From assembly GCA_001574975.1 (NCBI GenBank), contig KQ965731.1, positions 1,299,737 to 1,363,736 on the forward strand: 64,000 bases of DNA, given 5' to 3'. The notes below the pieces were generated by a model that was given only the letters and a program-made list of their open reading frames with translations, was not told where the DNA came from and ran no database searches. The position numbers and the translations under genes were made by a program. The stretch is from Gonapodya prolifera JEL478. Lineage: Eukaryota; Monoblepharomycota; Monoblepharidomycetes; Monoblepharidales; Gonapodyaceae. Shown one piece after another: positions 24,715 to 36,200 of the stretch; position 1 is the stretch's first letter, and each line of letters begins with the position of its first letter.

Positions 24715-25132
24715 TTGATGAGTGGTGGATTCTTGAGAAACGGGGTGGGGAGGTGGGTTTCAATTTCTTTCCACTCGCCTTGCTGTGCAGCTTGCCCGGT
24801 CCACCCAAGACCGAAGAAGGGGTCTGGAGGCAATTGAAAATGTTTCAGGAAGCTCTCCAACTGTCTTACACCGGGTGGGTTTCGCTTGATGTTGTGGCAT
24901 TTTGATTCTCCTACATTGAAACTTGACGGACACAAGTAGCATTTGCTTGGGCGATTACTGTTACATGCGTAACACAGTAAACCTCAACATTTTAGTACGC
25001 TTGGCTATGTTCAATACAAGCCAGGGTTGTAAGGTGTAAATGAAGGCTAGGAAAAATGGGTTCAACCGTGCCTTGCTACCTTTTGGCTCCCGCCACTGCA
25101 TCGGAAAGAGCGAACGTCTATTCTGTCCTGCT
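24715..25132. promoter_or_regulatory. bidirectional promoter between Ebp1-like and FAT1-like genes
   Basis: About 418 bp separates the two divergent start codons. Nothing coding is supported here. A short frame starting MGSTVPCYLL near 25059 overlaps the plus-strand start region but lacks splice support. Confidence 0.4.
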
Positions 25133-28100
25133 ATGGCTGCCTTTGTCATAAACCAGGCGCCTGCTGTGGTATGCTCACTCATCGTTTGCCGGATCGTACA
25201 ATCAGCAGTCGATTAATGGATTCAATTGAAGGCATCCGCGCTAGCCAATGTCGGTGGACTTGGTGCCGGCATCGGTGCCGGCCTTGCCGCGAGCATGTAT
25301 CTGGACGCCAAGTACTCGATCGAAAATGACATTAGATTGGTCGGGTGAGGGAAGGCATTTTCACCATCGAGAACAGATGTCTTGACGAATCTCGAAAAGT
25401 CGGATGATCACTGCGGTGCGACACGGACAAAAACTTGCTGACGCGGGGAGTGGAAACATGGCATCATCCTTCCTCGAACGCGTGAAAATGTAAGTCGGAT
25501 GTAGATGTACCTTCTGTTCGAAGCCAATCTTGTCTCCCATCATCAATAGTCACCCCAACAAACTTGCGATTCGGTCCGAAACTTTGAAGGAATATACATA
25601 CAAGCAAATGAAAGACGTTTCCGTCGCTTTGGGGAATTTCTACCTTGATTATGTCAGTCAGAGTGGAGTCGCCGGGTCCTTTCCAATATTAATACCGTGC
25701 TTCGTCTCGGAAATAGCCTGGCCTCAAGCCTGGTGATACCCTCGCTATTATGTTTGAGGTGTGTTTCCGGCCCAATTGGCCTTGTGGAACCCCCGGGTCA
25801 CACTCTTTTGGCAGAACTGTCCGGAGATAATTTTTTCGTATTACTCATGCTACATGACGAGGATCGCCATCGCCCCGCTCAACCCTCACATTCGGAAAGC
25901 CGCTCTCCTCCACTGTATCAAAGTTGCGTCAGCGAACGCGATTATGGTTGAGCCTCTGTTCCTTGACGCAATTAAGGAAGTTTTACCGGACCTCAAGCGC
26001 GAAGGGGTAAGAATTTCATCTTGCCACCGATTACGCTATCAGTGCATAACGTAGATTCTGCTCTTCAGATTAAAGTTATCGTCTGGGACAATGGTTTTGC
26101 TTCCGTCGATGTGAGCCCTGTCCTTTTTGCGGCATGATTTTGATGTCAAACAGGAAGTGGCTAAATAGCGGCAGGAAGCTGATCAAGTGGCCGACTTCGT
26201 CATCGACGAAAGTTTCTTGCTGAACGGTACCAAGGCATCCACGTCGGACCAGAGGATAATGAAGATTGTGAAGGAGACACAGGCGACTGCTCGTGAGTTC
26301 AATACAAAGCAGGCGTAAACTGTGGAAAGGGAAACGAACTTTGGATCCTCCAGCGTGCACGATCATGTTCACTTCTGGGGTACGTCCCACAGAAACATTT
26401 GTAAAGTAAAGCCGGTAACGATATGTGGCACGTTTTAGACGACCGGCCTCCCTAAAGCAGGACTGACGAGCCACCAACGAGGGCTCGGCTCTGGAGCCTC
26501 GACCGGACCGTTGACATTCGCTTCACCATTGGAGCATGACATCTGCATCGCGATTTTGCCGCTCTCACACGCAACTGCCGGTGTCAGCATGATGGTGAGT
26601 GCTGCCATCGCGTACGAACTTAAGTGGAGGTTTGCATCATTCTGTGCGCAGACCTGCTTCGCTCGAGGCGGATCCTTTGTCCCCATTCGAAGATTCAGTG
26701 CCAGTAAATTTTGGAAGCAGGTGACCGAGTTGGGTGGCACGACGTTTTGGTGTAAGTGTCCTTTGATTTCGCAAGCGTCGGTAGACAAATTACTTGACAC
26801 TTTTGGGACTTAGACGTGGGGGAGATTGCACGATACCTTCTTGCACAACCTCCGAGTGAATGGGATAGGGCGCACAAGGTTGAAAGGTAAGATGGTTTGG
26901 AGCACTCGCTCATTCCAAACCGCACGGTAATGCCCTTTTATTCTCTAGGATCACTGGCAACGGAATGCGAGCTGATGTTTTCAAGAAGTTCTATGATCGC
27001 TTCGGCATCCCGGAAAGTGAGATATGTTGAAACGATAAAGCAGCCACGGGTCTTATCAAAGCAACACACACATTGCAGTTGTGGAGCTTTATGCCGCAAG
27101 TGACGGATCTTCCTTCATCACAAATCACTACAAAGGCGGCGTCGAAGGGATCGGAAGTATCGGTCGCAGAGGGCCGCTTGTTACCAGGTAAGCTACATCT
27201 GCACACTTTTGTCGAATTCTGTCCTCATTGAGATATTTAGGATGTTAAACGGTCCCTGGCTGAGTAGGTTTCTGTACCATTCAAATCGGCGTCTCAAATG
27301 TTAATCACGACTGGGATGATTTGGCACGAGATCAGTCAAAGTCGACGAAGTGAGTCGTTTAATCGGTGTTAAGAGCCTTCGTATCTCATGCTCGTATGAT
27401 ATCAGATCACCGAGCAGCCCATTCGTGATAAAAACGGTCTTTGTATCTTGGCAAAGGCTGGGGAACCAGGGGAATGTATTGGACCAGTAAGCACGCATCG
27501 TGTTATTAGTGGACATGTAGGCATTGATAGACCGAATCCGTGTCCCCTGCGAAAAGTACCTCGAGGGGATGTTTGAGTAGTGGGTTTCCTTTCTTTGTTA
27601 TAAAATTGTTCCTGAAATAACCTCGGTACGCCAAAGCCGCAATAACCAAGCCGCCACTCAAAAGAAGGTAGTCATTTCCCCCTCCCTTTTTGTTCCCCCT
27701 CTTCAGCCCGTCATCCTTCCTACTTAATTTTAGATCATTCGCGATGTCTTCAAGAAGGGCGACGCTTACTGGCGCATGGGGGACCTTCTCTCCATGGATA
27801 AAGATTACTGGTACTATTTTGGTAAGTTGCACTTTCCCACAACGTTTCAACTTTGACGAAAAGATTTCCTTCCCCTCTGTAGTCGATCGTTTGGGTGACA
27901 GTGAGCACCTAAATCTCCCACGTAGTGAGAGGCTGAATCAACATTCTGATTTGCTGCAGCGTTCCGCTGGAAATCTGAGAACGTCTCAACGTTTGAAGTT
28001 GGGAACTTTTTGGGAGAGCACCCAGCTGTGCAGGAAGCGAATGTATACGGCGTTGAGGGTGGGTGTGGACCGCTTCTCTGCTTTTCTTCTCGAATAACTG

Positions 28101-28700
28101 AAGCGTTTTGTCATCAATAGTCCCCAATCATATCGGGCGCGCGGGAGCCGCTGTCATAGGTATGGATAGTGAAGACCCGTGAGAGCTAATCGGTTCTGTG
28201 ACTCAAAAATTTTCTACTACTAGTGCTCAAAGCTGAACTGAAGAATGTCGACAAGTCCAAACTTGACGAAATAATGCAAGATTTGGGGCGGCACTGTCTC
28301 AAGAAGATGCCACGATGTGAGATTCCAATTTTCCTGTTGTCAGGTGTCCAAAACTGATTCCTCGCACTTTGCACTCATAGTTGCTGTTCCCGTGTTCATC
28401 CGCGTTTTGCCCGAGATGATTCTTACCGCTTCAATGAAGCACCGAAAAGTCGAGTACCAGGTTCGTCATGGGATTCTTTGCATGAGTGTTTTGCCAAACA
28501 AATTCGGATCTTTTTTCTTCCCAAAACAGAAAGAGGGATATGCTCCGAGCGACTACTGGATGCCGCCTAACAAGTGAGTTTCCCAACACGTGCGGGCACA
28601 ATGTGGTTCTAAAAGGCCTCCACGTGCTCCCAGGGACATCTACGTACCCTTTACAGCAGCAGACAGAGCAATTCTGGACCAAGGAAAGGCTAGATTGTAG
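25133..28700 (+). CDS. fatty acid transport protein / very-long-chain acyl-CoA synthetase (FAT1-like)
   Basis: FAT1/FATP proteins couple uptake of long-chain fatty acids to their activation with ATP and CoA at plasma membrane, ER or peroxisome. The start MAAFVINQAPAV at 25133 is joined by an intron to a Gly/Ala-rich hydrophobic segment (ALANVGGLGAGIGAGLAASM), a likely membrane anchor. Then come HPNKLAIRSETLKEYTYKQM, LKPGDTLAIMFE joined to NCPEII, RKAALLHCIKVASANAIMVE, the AMP-binding P-loop TSGTTGLPKAG (26430-26465), WKQVTELGGTTFWYVGE, ITGNGMRADVFKKF, VVELYAASDGSS, YWRMGDLLSMDKDYWYYFVDR, RWKSENVSTFEV and the family end EYQKEGYAPSDYWMP with a stop at 28700. I count 15 or so short introns. The active-site landmarks are present and the gene looks intact. 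Confidence 0.9.
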
Positions 28701-28776
28701 AGAATGTGGTCGTCCACCATGACCGCAGTCATCGTCCTCAGACGACGGCACGGTTGCCCATTGACAGAACCACTTT

Positions 28777-30119
28777 ATGCTTACGTCTTCGAAAAGAATA
28801 AACCCCACTCGCGATCCGCCCCTTGCGATCTCGTTCGAGGACATACGAAAAGCGCACGACCGGATTCGGTCGTATGTCCATCGAACTCCAGTCGTCATCA
28901 GCCAGACGATCGATGCCATCGCATCAAGACCTCTAGATGATGAAGACGAAGCGATTTCTCGTCGCATTTTTATCAAGTGCGAGAATCAGCAGAAAATCGG
29001 GGCCTTCAAGATCCGTGGAGCCACGAATGCCGTCCGTACGCTCATTGAACGGGAGGAAGCGCCACGCGCGAAAGAAGAGAGGCTCAATGGTGACGCGGAG
29101 GGAGCAGGAATAAAGAATGTTCGGGATGGTGGTGTGGTGAGCTCTTGTGCGCTTGCTTTGTTTCAGCCAGGGTTGAGATACAATTGACATCTCTTCTGGA
29201 TAATTGCGTCCAGGTGACACACAGCAGGTGAGCTATTTTGTGCCAATCTCTCCCCGCACAACATTCATGCTTGGGTGTTTCGTAAACGCCGCCACCTTCC
29301 AAAGCGGAAACCACGGGCAAGCCCTCGCTCTTGCTGCCAAGACAGCCGGAATTCCGTGCACTGTCGTTGTTCCAAAGGGTGCACCACCGCCAAAAGTGTC
29401 TGCAATGAGTGGTTATGGTGCTACCATCGTCAAATGCGAGAACAACCAAAAGTCTCGGGAGGCGGAATGCCAAGCAGTCGTCGAAAGCACCGGTGCAGTG
29501 CTTATCCATCCCTATAACGAGCCCCTTGTGATGGCGGGACAAGGGACGCTCGCGATTGAGCTTCTGGAGCAATCGAAGGAAGACTACGGTGTGGATCTGG
29601 ACGCTATTGTTGTCGCTGTTGGTGGAGGAGGTATGCTTTCTGGGTGCACTGTAGCGGCAAAATCGTTCCGAGAAGGCATCCACGTGTTTGCCGCTGAGCC
29701 TGCTGGTGCGGATGACGCATATCGCAGTTTCAAGGGTAATAAATGGACTGGATTTGCCGCCGGACAACCAAACACTGTGGCAGATGGTCTTCGTACAACA
29801 ACAGGGTCGCTAACATGGGAGATCATTCACGAACTGGTTGATGATGTGTTCACTGTGGAGGACGAGCAGATAATCCATACCATGAAGATGGTATTTGAGC
29901 GGGTACGTATGAAATGGAATGTGGTTGAGTATTCCGAAGGTCATAACCAAATTCCGTGGGCAGATGAAACAAGTCGTGGAACCCTCAGCAGTGGTCACCC
30001 TCGCAGTGGTGTTGTTCAACAAAGAATTCCGCAAAGCAGCGCGAGGAATGAAGAACATTGGAGTGGTGTTTAGTGGTGGAAACGTTGACCTCGACAGCTT
30101 GCCGTGGGTGAAGAAGTGA
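28777..30119 (+). CDS. serine racemase / threonine dehydratase-like PLP enzyme
   Basis: Fold-type II PLP enzymes of this group racemise serine and/or deaminate serine and threonine. The start is MLTSSKRINPTRDPPLAIS at 28777. HDRIRSYVHRTPVV and KCENQQKIGAFKIRGATNAV follow; the Lys in FKIRGA is the PLP Schiff-base residue. A 14-bp microexon (29214-29227) then supplies THSS of the loop THSSGNHGQALALAA. Later landmarks are VVPKGAPPPKVSAMSGYGA, HPYNEPLVMAGQGTLAIE, the phosphate-binding VVAVGGGGMLSGC, FAAEPAGADDAYRS, TVADGLRTTTG and NIGVVFSGGNVDLDSLPW. The stop is at 30119. The GNHGQALA and SGGNVDLD motifs fit serine racemase better than biosynthetic threonine deaminase, and there is no ACT regulatory domain. 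It begins 77 bp after the FAT1-like stop on the same strand. Confidence 0.9.
29214..29227 (+). other. 14-bp microexon in the serine racemase-like gene
   Basis: GTGACACACAGCAG is bounded by an acceptor (CCAG) before it and a donor (GTGAGC) after it. Joined to GATGGTGGTGTG upstream and CGGAAACCACGGG downstream, it gives DGGVVTHSSGNHGQ without a frame break. Skipping it would remove the conserved PLP-phosphate-proximal THSS residues and shift the frame. Confidence 0.75.
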
Positions 30120-30411
30120 ATCTATGAACAGTCAGCACGCAGCTGGATACAGTCTTTTATGTCTGCACGCTTTGTGCTTCGTGAATCACTCAAAGTGCAT
30201 AATCCTCTCCATTCTGACTCTCTTTCTCTTGTTTTCTGTGTTTCGGCGTCTTGAATTACAGCCCCTTCTCTTGTCCGAGCGCAAGCTTGGTGTTGGGTGA
30301 TGTATGAAGTAGTTGCTACATTTGCATCCTAACTTCGACGCGGGCCGAATCGAGCTCTGGCCGATCGCGCTCATCTCCGCTTCTCGCCCCACAAACGGAC
30401 CGTGTACATCC

Positions 30412-32317
30412 ATGTCAACAAACGTCGCTCCCATCGACGATCCCGCGCTGGTCCATCTGCGTTCCCTTGCTGCCGTTCGCGAGACTACAACCCGATTGCT
30501 TGATGCTGCGCTGAAGACACCGAGCGGGGATGGACAAGGGGTGTTGAAGCATTTCAGGCTGGACATGAGCAAAGTGGACTCGGTGGCGGATTTCGTGCTG
30601 GATCTCATGAGGCGAGACTACCCCGCTGTGGGCGCCCACCCCGCGACGAATGGCCGCATCATTGACGGAATCGCAGTTGGTCGAATCCCTCCACATTCCA
30701 GATGGAGGCATTTTGATGCCGGTGGAATAAAACGCCTTGGATGGCTGCTTCAATCGTGGAAATCGGACAGCGACGCACCCATGGACTTACTTGAACCCGC
30801 TCGACGTGCGTTAGACCTAACGTTTGTGTCAGTGCTACTCGACGCTGGTGCGGGTGACACTTGGAAGTACGAAGAGAAGTCAGCTTACGGAGATGGCCAC
30901 CATGCCGGGGGCATCTACACCAGGTCGGAGGGCCTGGCGATTGCGAGCCTCGATATGTTCAGAGAGGGACTGTTCTCAAGCGATCCTAATGTTAAATGCA
31001 GAGTCGATTGTGAGTGGCCGTGATTTCATTTCAGTTCCCTGTTTGTTGTTTTGGAGTGGACCGTGAAGAGTCATTGAATCGGGTATGAGTCAGAATAAGC
31101 GTGGAGTACCCGTTCAGTTCTGGACGACTTGACCTATAACAGGCAAAATGGGCGCACGGATTTGTGTTTGATTCAACTTGCATCATTTCACTAATCGCCC
31201 TCACTTCACCAAAATATTGTTCTCGATTACAAGCCTCCGCTCTCCTCAATCTCCCATTTCCGGTATTTACTACAGCCCTGCAGCACCACCCTGCCAACAA
31301 CCCACTCGCCGGTGTCGACTCGCGTCATACCCTCCTCACCCGTCTGGGTGCCGCCCTTAGTGCTGACCCAGTCTTCACGACGGTATACTGCGGCGTATCC
31401 TCAGACGGGAAGCCACTTCCGACCAGCGAAACCGCCGTTGGGCGACCAGGGCACATTCTCGATTACCTCCTCGCCCACTCCTCCACGTCTCACACGGTTG
31501 CGACCGGTTCATCCGAAACTCCTTCTGCTATCATCCCACTGTCTACTCTCTGGTACTCCCTTACTGCCCCTTTCCATTCCTTCCCCACTATTTGGCCACC
31601 TTCCCGCACCCGTATCGCTGGTGTTGCGATGGGAGACGCGTGGCCGTGCGACGCACTCTCTCGGTTGCCTGCCACAACATGGGTGGGCGGTGGGAGAGGT
31701 GGAGAGCGGACTGACCATGTAGTTGCGTTCCACAAACTGACACAGTGGCTGGTCTACAGCTTGGTGGAGGTCATGGAGGCTTGTGGTGGCGACTGGGTGG
31801 GAGTGGTTGAGGATGCAACATCGACGCCAAAGCTTGGGAAGGTCAAGTTGACGGGCACGGAAGCTCTTACGGGTCTGGCCGAGTACCGTAAGTTGAGACT
31901 CGTGGGAGTGTTTATCGACGGAATGACATTCTACGTAACCTTCCATTTCTCCGGTCTGCTTTCCCCCCACCGCCTGCACGTCATCCCGTTTTTGGCCTCC
32001 TCTGACTTAATCCACCCACAGGCAACGGTGGCCTTCTTATTGATCTCAATGTGTTATCTCTACAAACCGCTCCACCTACAGCGCTCCCCCCAATACACCC
32101 TCTTATTATCGAGTGGCGTGCACTCACGGTTCCTCTCCTTGATCTCATTGCGCAACGCGTGCGGGAACGCCTGGGTGTAAGCGAGGAAGAGCTTCCTCTT
32201 GCCAAGGTCCTGGAGGGAGGAACGTGGAAAGCAGGAAGAGAAGTTGCCAAAAAATTGAGAGGGGCCACCGGCGGAGGGCCTCCAGTGGGAGTTGTTGGAG
32301 ACGGCACCGTATTTTGA
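30412..32317 (+). CDS. URC4: Urc4-like uracil catabolism protein (DUF1688)
   Basis: Urc4 is needed, with Urc1, for the fungal URC route that uses uracil as a nitrogen source; its reaction is not settled. The start used is MSTNVAPIDDPALVHLRSL at 30412, because DUF1688 conservation begins here. An in-frame Met at 30313 would add 33 residues. Family blocks seen are GRIPPHSRWRHFDAGG, FVSVLLDAGAGDTWKYEE, YTRSEGLAIASLDMFREGLF, LPATTWVGGGRGGERTDHVV, LVPFHKLTQWLVYSL-like sequence around 31730-31760 and, after introns near 31890-32025, EYRNGGLLIDLNVLSL. The C-terminus has HPLIIEWRALTVPLLDLIA and ends GVVGDGTVF at 32317. Four or so introns are present. The gene looks intact. Confidence 0.88.
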
Positions 32318-32651
32318 AATGTTGTACTGTAAACCACAGCCATCAGTTCTGCGTCAAAATCCAATACGAAGAACATATCCCCCAGGAAGGGTCTAATGTC
32401 TCGTAGACGAGTAAACAACGAAGATGCTCCAAAGCAAAAGATTTTCAGATATACAAAAGGAGGCGTTCACAGTTGCACAAGTTTGATAGATCAAGACATG
32501 TGTATCGCACGAAGACAAAGACAGCAAAGCAGTGAATAGGTTTAAGCAAGCAGACCGTATCCAGTTATCGTGGGGTGAAGCGTCTGCCCCCACCACCCCA
32601 ATTGAAGTAGCTATTCTAATTGTAGTTCGAAGACTGAAAATGAATTGGAAG

Positions 32652-35600
32652 TCACGGCAGAACTATTATCTGGGACGGTCGAAATCCAATGTTCTCAAGC
32701 TGTTCCGAGATACGGATTGAGAAACTGTACGATCTGGATGTCACGTTAAAGCAATAGCTTGCGTCACAACTCGACAACATTATACTGACCCACAGACTAT
32801 AATCCTCGGTTCCTCGGGTGGTTGTGTCGCATAAGGTGTCGGCATCATGTCTCTTAAACTCTCGTCGTCAATCTCGTCTGCAACAGTGCCCTCATAGTCG
32901 TCGGAAACTTTGTCGCGAACAAATGTTGAGACTTTCAAACATTCCGACGTCTCGTTGAGGGATTGTTTGAGCTCTGAAATTTCACTCTGTAATATCACGT
33001 CATGGTTTGTTGTGTATGTTTGGAGAAGATGAAGGCGGAAACTTGGAACACCCATGGCGTCACGATAGCCATAGCGAGCATGCCATCCCATTATTTTCAC
33101 AAGGGGAACGACGCCAGTTCCTCTCCCAATGAAACCAATACTTAAAAAATAAATGTTCATCGTAGTGACAAATTTGCCGTGAATGTGAGTGCACATACCA
33201 TGGCCAGCATCCGTACTTCGGGTCCTGTGCATTCAACATACGAGGAACTGGATTTGCTGCGTCCGTGGTTGCAGCGCGCACACGAATCAAATCACCGTCC
33301 TTCATATTTGTGAGGTAGGTTGACATAACACCGTCCTCATAGTGTTTGTAAATAATTTCCAGCTTCCCTCGGCAATACGAAGAAACGGGTGTGTAAGCTC
33401 GAGTTATTACTGCTGCTGCTCGCTTCTCGGGTGCATCCCATACGGATGCAGCGGGAAGGAAGACAGATTCTGAACCAGTGATGTCGTTGGCATCCCGATC
33501 CTTTATTGTTTGGAGAAAAACGTGCTCGCCAGGTCGGAAGAAGTAGACACTGTCGGCACTTATCAAAAAGGTAATTCGATAGATTTTTGAGCTCGCATGA
33601 GGTCCGCTTAACAGAGTCCGGCTTGAGAAGCTGAGAAATCTGTAGTCTCTATGCGATAAGCCGAGGACGATAGCCCCCCGATTTTCTCTGCGTTCTTCTG
33701 CGTGTTCTTCTGCAACAAAGACAGAAGCTCGTTTTCCCAACTGAAGCTGTGGCTCTTCAATCAAATTCGAGTTAAGGACTCGAGGCGCTTGCGGTGCAAC
33801 ACTCTTGGACAGGGATGAGCGGTCTTCAGTCTTCTCTTGGAAGAGAAGTCGGCTTTCATTAGGGATAAACTCTGTGTTGTCTTTCTTTTTCGATATTCGT
33901 CCGACGGCAAGGTTCGTAACGGCGGCCAAGGCGACACGAGAGTGTGCGTACGGTCGGTTCTGTCGGACCTTTTCCGAAATGCGTAGTGCTTCATGTCCAT
34001 GAAAGAAGGCGCTGTGGGAGAAATCATATGCATCATCTAAAACAAACGTTTTTGGTTTCGTAAACGGTAGCGCCATACCTGACATCCAATCCAAGGCAAC
34101 CTCGAAGTAGGAATTGGCCACCAGGATGTTGGTGCATGAAAGAAGACACATCGCAGACGATTCCATCAACGACAACCCATTTTGCCCCTTCCGACACACG
34201 TTCGTGAACGTCGAACCAACTCAACGGCACGAGCTTTGTTCTATGCAGTGGAATGTGAGCGGGAATGAAAACACCCCTTCAAACGAAACGCACTTGTCCA
34301 CGAGTGCTTGTACTCCACCGCGTCTCTGCCTCTTCAATGATGCGGTCGCCCGAACAACAGCACTTCCAAAAGCTCTTCTGACGATGGGGAACGCGATTTC
34401 CTTTAGTTTTTCGCGGAATCCAAAGATGATCAACGCAAGTGGCCACACGCTTGCACACAATGTGTATGCAACTTGATACGCAAGCAAGCTTTGATCATCG
34501 ACAAAGACTTGTTTATAAATCAGCATCGTGAGTTCCTGCGGTGGCGAGGGAAAGGTGTTAATAACTTTAACTCACAATCAGAGACCCCTAAAAAACCATT
34601 GACGAGACCGAGCAGATATGTGGCGACCCCTATGATCCGGTGAAACACCCTGCTCCAACGCAGTGCTGCAAAAATGTATGGTTTGAACCCTTTCGGGAGC
34701 CGAGTTACGATTGATCCCGAAGTCGAATAGAAGATCCCCACGACCATATTAGTCACGCATAGAGACGTGATAATCATTCCCAACAGTACATGGGTGATGC
34801 TCGTGTCCCGGTACGCAAATCGCCCAACACTCGCAATGATAAAGCTGAGAATAACTTCTGTAGCTACACTGGAAGAATTGAGATTGGTTGTGGTACCAGC
34901 GGGAATAATTCTCATCCCTGGGCATCCCAGCAACTCACAAGCCAAATATCTCCTTATGGAGAGAAAGCCAATCACGGAAATTGTCGTAAAATACGGCCAC
35001 GTATATCCCGATTGGGAACAAAAACACGAAACAAGCAGTCATCAAAGTGCCGTGAAGAGCCTCAAGTGAATGGATTCGTTCGTCGAGGGTACCAATGGAG
35101 ATGGAAGAGGACCCGCCAGTCCTGTTGTTATAAAAATCAAGCTGCATTTTTGTTCTGGAAGTGGCTCCGTGATACGAAGCTGTTGTCTTTCCTGAACCTG
35201 ACCAAGCGAAAGCGACGGTGACGGGACCTGACTTTATGGCGAAATCCTTCGGGTCGTTTGAGTCAAGTTTCCTACTCCATCTCACCACGAATGCCCAATT
35301 CCCTGTCTGAAATGAAGTGACATCGCGGAAGTCAACCACGTCGTTTGTGCCTCCCGAATCTGTGTCGAGCGGCGGTTTGGATCGTCCAATTGACTTCCGA
35401 TCCGTAACTTTGGTTGACACGTTCAGGCCGGGCTCATAGATGTATGCGTCAATCGTCTCCATTGTGGAAGATCCATTCGAGGTGATTCCAAATCCCACCC
35501 AACCCGCCGTGAGATTGCTGTACAGCATGAAATCGATGTAGCCATCGGCTTCCCGTATTTGCCACCCAAATCTGTATTGGGGAGTGACATCCAGCGTCGT

Positions 35601-35708
35601 CCAAGCGTCACACGATCCCGATCCCGAGGAACCACTACCCCCCGCCTTTGCAAAATCGAGCAACAAGAATAGTCCGACAAGAAGCAGCGTGATTGTTGGC
35701 GAGCTCAT
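32652..35708 (-). CDS. DOMON-cytochrome b561-cytochrome b5-b5 reductase fusion
   Basis: The order of modules suggests a transmembrane electron carrier from cytosolic NAD(P)H to the cell exterior. Start at 35708: signal peptide MSSPTITLLLVGLFLLLDF, then a DOMON domain (about residues 30-215; WVGFGITSNGSSTMETIDAY). A b561 core follows with helices holding His in LEALHGTLM, SITHVLLGM and FHRIIGVATY. Exons 35708-34939, 34868-34576 and from 34507 join in frame as LHKEIFGFVATE and GFLGVSDFFVDDQSLL, so this is one reading. Then a cytochrome b5 domain (SWFDVHERV, haem loop HQHPGGQFLL, second His in FFHGHEAL), then an FAD domain (FRPGEHVFLQ, TRAYTPVSSY) and an NAD-binding part (GRGTGVVPLVKI, VCG). The true end, ISEQLENIGFRPSQ and a stop at 32652, lies beyond an intron at about 32808-32735. 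The junction inside b5 (near 34100-34030) is not fully resolved. Confidence 0.82.
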
Positions 35709-36200
35709 CCTAAATCGAGCAGGTCGAGCGACGAAGGGGCCACCGGGATGAAGTCTCAGCATCGAACAAATTGTCCCTTCTTGGTGAGCTGCCTGCACAA
35801 CAATCGTCATTTCACATCATTGTATACATATGTAGGTATCTCTGCTTTCTCTCAAATCTGATTTAGCAAAACAACGCGTACCAGGTATTTCCAAAAAGCA
35901 AGTACTACGAAGAAGGAATACGAAGACCACCCCGCAAAACGTTGACATTACAGCCCCAACCATGCAACAAGATGCCCCTCGACGAAAGAGGAGAAGGAGG
36001 AGGAAGGGGGTAGCGGGAATCAAATGGGGAAACGCATTCGGCGAATCCCTGAGAATGACCAAAGCACTGCTCATCACCACTTCCGCGCATCAGGACCGCA
36101 ACCGCGCGCCAGTAGCGACCAAAGATGGCGATGTCAACTCCCGTCCTCCCTCCGCAAGGTTCGCTTGCTTGTTTTTGAGCCGCGTGGGGAGAAGCAAGAA
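35709..36200. promoter_or_regulatory. divergent region between the redox fusion and the Ser-rich membrane protein gene
   Basis: About 0.5 kb separates the two divergent genes. The plus-strand gene must have its first exon, probably with a signal peptide, somewhere here or just downstream, but I could not find one that splices convincingly. Short frames such as MQQDAPRRKRRRRRK (35962) are not supported. Confidence 0.35.

Noticed and set aside
32780-32808. The stop right after IIVCGSV as the end of the reductase
   Set aside because: Splicing to 32734 gives ISEQLENIGFRPSQ, the expected end of a b5-reductase NAD domain.
34520-34575. The stop after CELKLLTPFPRHRRNS as the end of a separate DOMON-b561 gene
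   Set aside because: A GTGAGT donor and an AACAAG acceptor with a CTGAT branch site remove it and join b561 helices in frame.
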